NCBI GenBank assembly: GCA_030632625.1
Contig: DAOVUK010000048.1
Coordinates: 1 to 11,451 of the forward strand
Length of the DNA: 11,451 bases
Direction: 5' to 3'
Source: Gammaproteobacteria bacterium
Lineage (GTDB): Bacteria > Pseudomonadota > Gammaproteobacteria > GRL18
In this document: piece by piece, positions 1 to 7,000 of the stretch
Numbering within the stretch: the first letter of the stretch is position 1
Layout of the letters: each line of letters starts with the position of its first letter
Translations under genes and position numbers: made by a program
The notes under the pieces: generated by a model
Seen by the model: the letters and a program-made list of their open reading frames with translations, nothing else
Databases searched by the model: none
Told to the model about the DNA's origin: nothing

Positions 1-26
1 AGTATTTTCAACGATATAAAACTAGA
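1..26 (+). repeat. 26-bp direct repeat, copy 1
   Basis: This 26-bp stretch (starts AGTATTTTCAACG) is identical to 346-371. The window begins exactly at its first base, so the repeat may extend further left. Read in the frame of the downstream Uma2-like remnant it encodes SIFNDIKL, followed by an unrelated tail and a stop. It may be the broken end of another copy of the same gene (inference). Confidence 0.85.
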
Positions 27-101
27 AAACTGGTTTAATCATTTAAACTGAGTTTTACGGACTGTTTTGGCTCTTCACAGAAATGCGACCTTTTCCAAAT
101 T

Positions 102-129
102 GTAGAGATAAGGCATGCCTTGTCTCTAC
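102..129. repeat. 28-bp near-perfect palindrome 1
   Basis: Starts GTAGAGATAAGGCA and ends TGCCTTGTCTCTAC. The arms are reverse complements except at one position (T109 against G122), which would be a G-U wobble in RNA. It lies inside the MITE-like element and shares its outer GTAGAGA/TCTCTAC arms with the palindrome at 165-192. Confidence 0.9.
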
Positions 130-164
130 GGTCACGTAACGACCGCCAGGGTGGGTAAGCATAC

Positions 165-192
165 GTAGAGACGTTGCATGCAACGTCTCTAC
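165..192. repeat. 28-bp perfect palindrome 2
   Basis: Starts GTAGAGACGTTGCA, and the second half is its exact reverse complement, so all 28 bases are palindromic with no loop. It has the same GTAGAGA outer arm as palindrome 1 but a different core (CGTTGCA versus AAGGCA). Related GTAGAGAC-type palindromes are scattered between genes in several cyanobacterial and filamentous sulfur-bacterial genomes (recollection, not checked here). Confidence 0.92.
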
Positions 193-294
193 CCTATCTA
201 TGAATGGCTGAATTCACCGAGTGAATACAAAAAGTACGCAATAATGTGAAGAACCTTCTATTATAATAAGTGAGCATCTTAAGAAAAAAATGAA

Positions 295-739
295 ATGTCT
301 GAAGTTGAAATAAAAGGTAAACTCATCTATTCTGGAAAAAATGAAAGTATTTTCAACGATATAAAACTAGACGGGTGATGCTAATTTAAGAGCAGAATGC
401 CTCAGTGAAGAAAATGGTTATTTTCCAGACTGCATGGTGGTTTGTTCTAAAGAAGGAAAAAAAGATAAATATTATGATATGCCGGTGGTCATCATTGAGG
501 TGATATCTCCAGGGAGTCAATATTTAGATAAAGCAAAGAAGAAAACAGATTATATGCAGCTGCCGACACTGGATCTTTATTTGATGGTTGAATCGTCCAA
601 AAAAGAAATAAAAGGTATTGTAAGAACGGGTATTAATAGTTGGAAAGAAATTGACATAAGAGACCATCAGACCATAAATGTTAAAAGTATTTCAATTGAA
701 TTTATCATTGATGATTTATATCTTCAAACCAATCTATAA
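295..739 (+). pseudogene. Uma2-like PD-(D/E)XK gene, truncated and frameshifted
   Basis: Reading from ATG 295 gives about 27 residues, starting MSEVEIKGKL, before a TGA at 376. The reading then continues in another frame from 374 (GDANLRAECLSEENGYFPD) to the stop at 737-739. The second part has the core of a Uma2-family (DUF820) nuclease-like protein: the PD of YFPDCMVV, the E of VVIIEVISPGS, and a lysine-rich AKKK segment where the catalytic K is expected, then LPTLDLYLMVE. Compared with the usual 180-200 residues, the N-terminal region is short, and a few residues may also be missing at the junction. An in-frame TAA at 280 blocks any upward extension. If translated at all, a product from ATG 434 would begin after the PD aspartate and be incomplete. 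Probably a decayed neighbour of the intact paralogue downstream; a sequencing indel is possible but would not restore the N-terminus. Confidence 0.72.
346..371 (+). repeat. 26-bp direct repeat, copy 2
   Basis: Identical to 1-26, at a distance of 345 bp. Here it lies within the N-terminal remnant of the Uma2-like pseudogene, and the frame breaks right after its end (about 370-374). The coincidence of repeat end and frame break suggests a rearrangement junction rather than a point indel. Confidence 0.85.
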
Positions 740-789
740 AATTGCTGATAATGAATAGAAATTTTAGGTGAATAAAGAGGTTTAACTCA

Positions 790-1350
790 ATGAACAACAC
801 TGCCGCTAAACCGGCAACATATGAAGATATACTTGGATTACCAGAGCATATCATTGGCGAAATCATTAATGGTCGTATTGAATCTCATCCCAGACCTGCA
901 CCAAAACATGCACTGGCTTCATCTTCTTTGGGAGGAGAACTTTTTTTTCCATTTCAAAAGGGAAAAGGGGGCCCTGGGGGCTGGTGGATTATTGATGAAC
1001 CAGAACTCCATCTGGCTGCTCATGTTTTAGTGCCTGATTTGGCTGGATGGAAAAAAGAAAGAATGCCGGTCTTACCTGATACTGCGTGGTTTGAAGCTGT
1101 GCCGGACTGGATCTGTGAAATACTGTCACCATCAACAGCCAAAATTGATCGAGTGGAGAAAATGCCGATTTATGCCCATCTGGGTGTCAGACATTTTTGG
1201 CTAATTGACCCTCAGTTACAGACTCTGGAGGTTTATGAATTGTGCAATGGACAATGGGTGTTATTAGAAACAATCGATAATGATAAACCGGTTTCAATAG
1301 CGCCTTTTCAAGACATCAGCTTTCCCCTTTCAAGTTTGTGGGGCGAATAA
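790..1350 (+). CDS. Uma2 family (DUF820) PD-(D/E)XK nuclease-like protein
   Basis: A complete 186-residue protein of normal length for the Uma2 family. These are restriction-endonuclease-fold proteins, often in many copies per genome, whose cellular role is not established. Visible landmarks are YEDILGLPEHIIGEIINGRI (11-30) with the conserved E24, PDLAGW with D83, ICEILSPSTAKIDRVEKMPI with E110 and K124, and GVRHFWLIDPQLQTLEVY (132-149). Together these give the D...E...K set expected of the fold, so it may be active. ATG 790 is preceded by AGAGG at 776-780, a good ribosome binding site 9 bases away. It follows the broken Uma2-like gene by 50 bp, but the two differ a lot in sequence and are not a recent duplication. 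The family call is firm; target and function are unknown. Confidence 0.9.
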   Translation: MNNTAAKPATYEDILGLPEHIIGEIINGRIESHPRPAPKHALASSSLGGELFFPFQKGKGGPGGWWIIDEPELHLAAHVLVPDLAGWKKERMPVLPDTAWFEAVPDWICEILSPSTAKIDRVEKMPIYAHLGVRHFWLIDPQLQTLEVYELCNGQWVLLETIDNDKPVSIAPFQDISFPLSSLWGE

Positions 1351-1376
1351 TCTGACCAACTGATATGGGGATCATT

Positions 1377-1640
1377 ATGGATGGCGCTTTGGATGTCCTC
1401 CCGGAACAAACGGCATTAGCCTATGAGCAATTTCATCAGGGATGGGATGGCAAGCTCAGTAAACAAATTACCATTTTAGAACAATCAAATCCTCTATCTT
1501 TTGAGGTTTTGGGTTATTCTGCCGTTTCTCAAACGCCTGAATTTTATCGGGAGCGTTTTTTTGTTCTTTATTTTTTTCTTTTGATGTCTGAAAAATTGAT
1601 TGTCACATCATGGGGAGGCATGAGGTTAATAAATTTTTGA
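1377..1640 (+). CDS. hypothetical protein, hydrophobic C-terminal segment
   Basis: I do not recognise this family. From ATG 1377 it encodes 87 residues. This start is preferred over ATG 1365 because GGGGA at 1367-1371 lies 5 bases upstream. The N-terminal two thirds are soluble and look like a folded protein (ALAYEQFHQGWDGKLSKQIT, then NPLSFEVLGYSAVSQTPEFY). The C-terminal part is unusually rich in F and L (RERFFVLYFFLLMSEKLIV), encoded by T-rich DNA around 1555-1585, and could be a buried helix or a short membrane segment. It starts 26 bp after the Uma2 stop and may be co-transcribed. I tested the T-run at about 1556 for a frameshift: both alternative frames stop within a few codons, so the end seems real. 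Function unknown. Confidence 0.5.
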   Translation: MDGALDVLPEQTALAYEQFHQGWDGKLSKQITILEQSNPLSFEVLGYSAVSQTPEFYRERFFVLYFFLLMSEKLIVTSWGGMRLINF

Positions 1641-1661
1641 AAGGATAAACCTTTTCCACCA

Positions 1662-1686
1662 GGATAATTCATGTAGAAAATTATCC
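1662..1686. repeat. 8-bp inverted repeat between convergent genes
   Basis: GGATAATT (1662-1669) and AATTATCC (1679-1686) are perfect arms around a 9-base loop. It lies in the gap between the convergent small ORF and the toxin gene, where a bidirectional terminator would be expected. The stem is A/T-rich and no T-run follows on either strand, so a terminator role is weak. Confidence 0.35.
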
Positions 1687-1757
1687 ATTTAAAAGAGGTT
1701 GCTGTCAAGAAATAGTTGAGAAAAACAAATGAGTGATAGATTGAATATCAATAGATA

Positions 1758-2267
1758 CTAATGTGTCGCTTGATTATTTTTCCAGTCTTCGTCCAAAGTC
1801 CAATCAAGATAATATCCATGTTTAATCAGGCGATTTAGGAGCGGTGTAACCGATTGAATTAATCCAGCTTGTTTTGCTTTAATGAGAACATAAAGACTGC
1901 CAATACAAACCAGACCTTCCCGATTAGCCACTTTTCTACCCGCTTTTTCATCAATTAAAACAGCGGCATTTAACTCTTTGGCCAGAGTAATGGCTTCTGC
2001 CTCACCCGGATCTAAAATCTGACCTAATAATTGGCAATGCTCAGTATTATTGACTTTTTTTTCTTTAATCCATTTATGTTCAAGTGCCTGCCGAATTATT
2101 TTGGATTGGGCTTTAGATAAATCATACAGGCATTCATGGACAACGGCTCGTGGCACAATTACTTGTTCAAATAATTCATTTAAGACTGGAAAGAGTTCCA
2201 TAATAGCAATTGCGATTAAAGGACTGGTGTCAGCGACAACCAGATTAATGGAGCTTTTTAAGGTCAA
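1758..2267 (-). CDS. DUF3368 family PIN-like toxin
   Basis: A 169-residue, full-length DUF3368 protein. This PIN-fold family is usually annotated as the toxin (putative RNase) of a type II toxin-antitoxin pair with UPF0175. Conserved features are VVADTSPLIAIA with D13, VIVPRAVVHE with E45, LDPGEAEAITLA with D86, E89 and E91, LIDEKAGRKVA with D106 and E107, then a basic AKQAGLI segment (131-137) and HGYYLDWTL near the end. The expected acidic metal-site residues are all present, so it looks active. The start is TTG at 2267-2265, overlapping the antitoxin stop (TTGA), an arrangement that usually couples translation of the second gene to the first. Because the antitoxin frame is broken upstream, coupling and toxin neutralisation are both in question. 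The RNase role is known only by family analogy. Confidence 0.88.
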   Translation of the reverse strand: MTLKSSINLVVADTSPLIAIAIMELFPVLNELFEQVIVPRAVVHECLYDLSKAQSKIIRQALEHKWIKEKKVNNTEHCQLLGQILDPGEAEAITLAKELNAAVLIDEKAGRKVANREGLVCIGSLYVLIKAKQAGLIQSVTPLLNRLIKHGYYLDWTLDEDWKNNQATH

Positions 2268-2477
2268 AGCTGTTTTAACTCATTCTTCAATTGATCGGCA
2301 TCCCCTAAAACACTTAAACCTGCACAGCCTAACATCTTGATGAATTCATCGGTTTTCACACCTGCATAACGAGCGGCTTTATTTAAAGTAAGAATTTCTT
2401 CTTCATACATTTTAATCGCCAGCGCCTTATGAGCACCTAATTCAATAAGCTGTTCATTAAAATGTCAGATATAACAT
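2264..2477 (-). pseudogene. UPF0175 family antitoxin, frameshifted near N-terminus
   Basis: One reading frame from about 2458 down to TGA 2266-2264 encodes NEQLIELGAHKALAIKMYEE, then EILTLNKAARYAGVKTDEFI and KMLGCAGLSVLGDADQLKNE. This is the small helix-turn-helix UPF0175 antitoxin pattern (LYEE...L.KAA..AG....EF). That frame has no start codon: an in-frame TGA lies just upstream (2467-2465). ATG 2477-2475 in the neighbouring frame gives MLYLTF and then hits TAA. Dropping one T from the TTTT at 2462-2459 joins the two into a normal 70-residue protein starting MLYLTFNEQLIELG. So either a one-base insertion has broken the gene, or the sequence has a homopolymer error, or the site (UUU followed by UAA) supports a +1 ribosomal shift. 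No strong ribosome binding site is visible before ATG 2477. It starts 30 bp after the phosphatase stop. Confidence 0.8.
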
Positions 2478-2507
2478 ATCAATAGACCAGCTTATCAACT
2501 TACAAAA

Positions 2508-3323
2508 TCAGGGTTTGACCAGAACAACCGTAATATTATCTTTTCCACCCGCTTCATTGGCCGCATCCACCAGGGCCTGAGCCATTTCTTTGAGCGTGTG
2601 TTTCCGGTTTTGCTGGAGAATATGACGTATTTCTTTATTTGACAGCATATCACAGAGGCCATCCGAACAAAGAAGAAAGAGGGTATTGGCCTTTATCGCA
2701 AAGGAGTGCTGTTCAGCAACGACTCTTCGCCAGGGGCCAATGGCTTTATAAATAATATTATGTTTTGGAGGAGGACCTTCTTTTCCTGTCTCAAGCCATA
2801 ATTGATAGTGGCTGTGGTCAGTGCTCAGCTGCATTAGTTTTCCCTCTCTAAAACAATAGGTTCGACTGTCACCAACATTAAAAGAATAGAGTTTTTTCCT
2901 TTTGGGGCTATCAGGTGTATTGATTAGGAAACCAGTGATGGTGGTACCCATGCCCTGACCTTCTGAGAGTCCTTTGGCAATATTGTAACAATGAGTCTGG
3001 TTATTGGCATCCTCAATTGCATCTTGTAATAAGCTGTTAATTAATTCAGCGGTTTTGGCCTGGTTCTTTTTGCTGTCTTGTTTATAGGTATTATCCAGAT
3101 TCTTTATGTGGTTAAAAATTGTTTCAATAGCCAGTTTGCTGGCAACTTCCCCGGCTTCATGACCACCCATGCCATCGGCAACAACAAAGAGTCCCAGTTT
3201 TTCATCAATGAGATAATTATCTTCATTATGATCCCGGCGTTGACCTACATCAGTTATTCCGGCTGAATAGAGCCGGATAGGATCGGGTTTAAATGTGAGT
3301 TTGTCGAAAAAATTCTTTAGCAT
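2508..3323 (-). CDS. PP2C family Ser/Thr protein phosphatase
   Basis: A 271-residue bacterial PP2C (Stp/PppA-like) enzyme, which removes phosphate from Ser/Thr residues using two or more Mn/Mg ions. Conserved motifs in order: ITDVGQRRDHNEDNYLI (23-39) with metal-site E34 and D35; FVVADGMGGHEAGEVAS (46-62) with D50; GMGTTITG (124-131); NVGDSRTYCFREGKL (149-163) with D152; LLCSDGLCDMLS (217-228) with D221; and AGGKDNITVVLV (258-269) with D262 and N263. All core residues are present. It has no signal peptide or membrane segment, so it is cytoplasmic. It begins 9 bp after the syd stop, with an AAGATAAG stretch as a weak ribosome binding site. The segment GPPPKHNIIYKAIG (183-196) occupies the flap region. 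No partner Ser/Thr kinase or FHA gene is visible here; its substrates are unknown. Strong family call. Confidence 0.95.
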   Translation of the reverse strand: MLKNFFDKLTFKPDPIRLYSAGITDVGQRRDHNEDNYLIDEKLGLFVVADGMGGHEAGEVASKLAIETIFNHIKNLDNTYKQDSKKNQAKTAELINSLLQDAIEDANNQTHCYNIAKGLSEGQGMGTTITGFLINTPDSPKRKKLYSFNVGDSRTYCFREGKLMQLSTDHSHYQLWLETGKEGPPPKHNIIYKAIGPWRRVVAEQHSFAIKANTLFLLCSDGLCDMLSNKEIRHILQQNRKHTLKEMAQALVDAANEAGGKDNITVVLVKP

Positions 3324-3332
3324 AAACTTATC

Positions 3333-3914
3333 TTAGGATGATAACCTGCCGTATTCCAGTTCATCGATGAATTGAGTCAAATCAGGCGCAAGAATCTTTT
3401 CAACGGGATAGCCCGGACGCTCAAGAACCACCTTTCCTGAATCGTTTTCGACGCTGATGATGTAGTCTGAATCGGTGCAGGCAATAAAAAAAGTCAGTGT
3501 TTGTTTATTGCGTAGTTTACTTAAAGCATGACCAATCTGGTTTTCAATTAATCTGTCCATGTCGGCCTGGTTCCAGACAAACAGGAGTGTTAAATTGCCC
3601 TGCTGGAAAATAGTCTCAATTTGTTCTGACCAGTAGCGACTAAAAAGTGCTTGTATATCCTGATGTAATTTTATATCCAGGGCTTTTTCAAGGCCTGATA
3701 AATCATTATTTGCTTCTCTTTGTATGGGTTGCCAGTGAATGGAATCAATCATTTGTTCAGAAAGAAAAGCATTACCTTGCTGGCAGAGTGAAGGCCAGTC
3801 TGTTTCATGCTTTGTTACAGGTAATTCCCCTGTGTCAGCGTTTACAGTATTGATAAAACGCTTAAAAAAATTATCCAGACAGTTGTTAAATTTCTTTTTG
3901 TTAGGAGTCAGCAT
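3333..3914 (-). CDS. syd: SecY-interacting protein Syd
   Basis: A 193-residue protein, slightly longer than the E. coli Syd of about 181. Syd is a peripheral inner-membrane protein that binds the cytoplasmic loops of SecY and can dissociate badly assembled SecYEG complexes. Matching landmarks are the WP (40-41) before the SIHWQP segment (58-63), ALDIKLHQDIQALFSRYW (78-95), the conserved block LTLLFVWNQADMDRLIENQI (108-127) followed by GH, FFIACTDSD (142-150), ISVENDSGKV (153-162), and the end LAPDLTQFIDELE (175-187). ATG 3914 is the first possible start: an in-frame TGA lies two codons upstream. A GAGG sits 12 bases before it, which is rather far. It overlaps the end of the possible 35-codon ORF and is followed 9 bp later by the phosphatase. 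In E. coli syd is not in this context; linkage to PP2C and a cyclic-nucleotide-type scaffold is notable. Confidence 0.9.
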   Translation of the reverse strand: MLTPNKKKFNNCLDNFFKRFINTVNADTGELPVTKHETDWPSLCQQGNAFLSEQMIDSIHWQPIQREANNDLSGLEKALDIKLHQDIQALFSRYWSEQIETIFQQGNLTLLFVWNQADMDRLIENQIGHALSKLRNKQTLTFFIACTDSDYIISVENDSGKVVLERPGYPVEKILAPDLTQFIDELEYGRLSS

Positions 3915-4008
3915 TAATCAATAATACCTCACCTTTACACAGGTTACGAGTTTGCTGCAGCATTTGCAGTGCAGCAGCAGGAATAGAGAAGCGTGTTGTA
4001 TCAGCCAT
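3901..4008 (-). CDS. possible small ORF, 35 aa, unknown
   Basis: ATG 4008-4006 opens a frame of 35 codons (begins MADTTRFSIPAAALQMLQQT, ends GEVLLINADS) to TAA 3903-3901. It fills the only gap in the operon: it starts 17 bp after the big coiled-coil gene and overlaps the syd start by 14 bases. The composition looks protein-like (amphipathic, A/L/Q-rich), but no convincing ribosome binding site precedes it, and I do not recognise it. It could be a real small protein, a leader for coupling syd translation, or chance. Confidence 0.35.
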   Translation of the reverse strand: MADTTRFSIPAAALQMLQQTRNLCKGEVLLINADS

Positions 4009-4025
4009 AGGGACAGAACAATGCC

Positions 4026-7000
4026 TTATCCATCATGTTCTTTTTTTATTGATTCGTAAGCGGCTTTGAGATCTTCCTGCATAGAGCTGTCTGTAGATGA
4101 TGAAGAGCCATCTGCGGGTGAAGAGCCATCTGCGGGTGAAGAGCCATCAGCGGGTGAATAGCCATCTGCAGGTGAAAAGCTGCTGACAGAAGTATTTAAA
4201 ACAGGTGGGACAGGTTCTTTTTCCTGGGTATCCCCCAAAAGTTGTTCACGACGTCGTTTGGCTTCTTCAATAGCCTGTTTTCTGGCTTCATCTTTAGCTC
4301 GAAGCAGGGCGTTCTGACGTTCTATTTCACGGGAACGTAATGACTCGGCTTCCAGCAGATCCCGGGCACTATCTGCTTCGGACTGCATGCGTTCTAATTC
4401 ATCTTTTTGCAGAGCAAGAGAGTGTTCCTGAAGTTTTTTATTGATCTGGATTTGTTCCAACTGTTCCTTAAGTTCCAGAGCCTCTTCCCGAGCTTGTTTT
4501 TCTAATTCTAATTTTTGATTTTTTAGCTTTTCAACTTTCTGCATTGCTTCCTGACGAGCTGATTCCAGTTGATTTTTCAGTTCTTCAGCTTCTTTTATTG
4601 CTTCCTGACGATCCGTTTCCAGCTGCCCTTTCAGAGCTTCAGCTTCTTTCATTGCTTCCTGACGATCCGTTTCCAGTTGTCCTTTCAGAGCTTCGGCTTC
4701 TTTCATTGCTTCTTGACGATCCGTTTCCAGTTGTCCTTTCAGATCTTCGGCTTCCTTTATTGCTTCCTGACGATCAGTTTCTAACTGCTGTTTCAGTGCC
4801 TCAACTTCTTTCATTGCTTTCTGACGAGCTGTTTCCAATTGCTCTTTCAATTTGTGCGTTTCTTTATCAGTCTGTTTTTTCAGTGCATCTCTTTGTAAAC
4901 GAAGTTCTTCTGCCTCGTCAAGCGCTTCCTGCTTTGCTGCTTCTACCTGCTCTTTAAAAGCAAAAATTTCCTGCTGGTACTTAAGTGCTTCTTCTTCCAG
5001 CTTGTGAGCTTCTTCCGCCAGTGACTGCTTCTCTGCTTCCAGCTGCTGACGCTGTTTTAACACAGCGGCTTCAAGCTCCTTGCGTTCAGCTTCAATCTCC
5101 TGTGCCATATCCTGACGTAATTGTTCCATCTCAGCACGCGCTTTTTGAGTTTCTGCACGAACCTGTTCTAATTCATCTTCGAATTCTTTACGGGCAGCTT
5201 CTGCAGCCTGAGCACGTTCATTGGCACTGTCAATTCGCTGTTGTGCTTCAGCAAGTTCAGCAGAACGCAGTTTCTCCTGTTCTTCGCGTTCGAGTTTCTC
5301 GTTTTTCATCTGAGCAGCCAGGCGCTGCATCTCATTTTGAGCATCCTGACGAGCCTGTTCTGCCTCCAGACGCTGGCCTTCATGTTGATCGGCGTCGGTC
5401 TGAGCCTGATTTATTTTTTCCTGCAGTGCCGTTTCCTGTTCCATATTTAAACGGACGTATTCTTCCGAAAGAGCCTCCTGTGCGGCATCCATTTCGGCTT
5501 TTATATGCAGAATTTCATCTTCAGCTGAAGATTTCAAATGTCCTAATTGCTGTTCCTGCTGCTTGACTTGTTCTTGCTGTTGTTTTTCCAGCTCAAGGGT
5601 CATCTGTTCCCTGGCTTCCTGCATTTCCTGTTGCAGGCGTTCCACTTCAGCCAGTGCAGCTTCTTTGTCGACATCAATTTTTTCGGCACGTTCTTTTTCT
5701 TCCTGTGCTTTGATTCGGGCTTCATGAATTTCAGCATGCTGGCGGGCATCAGCATCTTTTCTCAGCCGTTCAATTTCTTCTTTGGCATTTAATAACTCTG
5801 ATTCAGCCTGAGATGACAGTTTGGCCAGTTCTTCTGACTGTACTAATGCCTGTTCTGCTTCTTCACGTACCCGTTGGGCTTCTTCAATCGCCTGTTCTGC
5901 CCGCTGTGCCTCTTCCTGGGATTGTTTTTGCGCTTCTTCTAAGGCGGCCTCTTTCTCACTGAGTTGTTCCTGGCTGGCCTGGCGAATAGCTTCTTCTGCT
6001 GCCTTTTTCGCCTGCTCAGCATCCTCTGCCCGTTTTGCTTCGTCTTCTGCTCTCTTTCTGGCCTGTTCAGATTCTTCTCTCAGACGACTGGCTTCATGCT
6101 CAGCATTTTCCGCGCGTTCTGCTTCAGCTTTTGCTTTTTCCAGAGCGTTGTTTACTTCATCGGACTTTTTCTGTAGTGCTTCTTTGTGGAGTTCTTTGGC
6201 AGTTTCCTCTGCTTCTTTTCGGGCAGCTTCTGCCTGAGTGGCACGTTGTGCTTCTTTATCGGCCTGTTGTCGGGCAGAGTCTGCTTCGCTGCGTAATTTT
6301 TCTGCTTCCTGTTCTGCTTTCTGACGAGATGCTTCCGCTTCAGCTTTCAGCTGGGTTTCTTTTTCAACCTGCTGCTTTATTTTATCCAGCTCCTGGGAGG
6401 ATTCTCCCTGTTCTTGCTGTTGAGCTTCGATTTGAACTGCTTTGAGTTGCGCGATTTTAAGAGCAAGTTCTGCCTGTTGGGCACGTTTGGCTTCCTGTTC
6501 AGCCTTTTTAAGTGCCTCCTGTGCTTCACCTCTCAGATCGGCAGCCATGCTTTCAGCTTCTTTACGGGCGCTTTCAGCCATGGTTAACTGCTTTGATTGT
6601 TCTTCCGCTTTTTTACGTGCGGCTTCAACTTCAGGTGAAGTGAGCGGTTCATTGCGGCGTTCGCTATGGGCTGCCGTACTTTGAGCTTTTGCTTCTATAG
6701 TTTCTGAAACAGGGAATACCTGCGGCTTGATATCTGCCCTGATTGTTGTGCTGTCATCTGATGCTGCAGCCTCTGAGTTTTCATTGGCTTTACCTTTCTT
6801 TTTCTTTTTCTTTTTCTTTGCACCCGGGGTAATATCTGCTTCACCAATACCACTTTCAATGATAGAACAGTCGTATCCCTGCTGGATAAACAGAAAAGCA
6901 GCGGCAATACTGCGATTTTCATGGCCGGAATAAATAATATAATGTTTATCTGCCGATAATTTACCTAATTGAGAACGGATCAGGCTTATGGGGATATTGG

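Larger units (their letters stand above)
69..255. mobile_element. 187-bp MITE-like element with terminal inverted repeats
   Basis: The left end, GGCTCTTCACAGAAATGCG (69-87), matches the reverse complement of the right end, GGTTCTTCACATTATTGCG (237-255), at 15 of 19 positions, and the similarity continues into a CTTTT run. It has no coding capacity. Inside lie two 28-bp palindromes and a small ATTCAC/GTGAAT hairpin (212-226). Ends starting GGNTCTT resemble those of ISL3-family insertion sequences, so this may be a non-autonomous derivative moved by an ISL3-type transposase (inference from the ends only). I could not find a matching 8-bp target duplication: the flanks are ACTGTTTT and TTCTATTA. 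The insertion may therefore be old, or the boundaries slightly off. Confidence 0.6.

Noticed and set aside
102..192. Possible CRISPR-like repeat-spacer unit
   Set aside because: Only two copies with different cores, both full palindromes and inside a terminal inverted repeat element; no cas genes nearby.
821..1030. Second small + frame inside the Uma2 gene
   Set aside because: It overlaps the recognisable Uma2 coding frame and has no ribosome binding site or protein-like pattern.
1540..1640. Frameshift in the T-run of the small hypothetical gene
   Set aside because: Removing one or two Ts leads to a stop within about 10-12 codons in either frame, so no longer protein is restored.
1662..1686. 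Rho-independent terminator between convergent genes
   Set aside because: The stem is short and A/T-rich, and no T-run follows on either strand. Kept only as an inverted repeat.
4544..6684. Long + strand open frames opposite the coiled-coil gene, rich in L, P, S, C and F
   Set aside because: They are antisense reflections of the E/K/Q/A-rich coiled-coil codons, with no ribosome binding sites and low-complexity composition. The - strand gene explains the openness.
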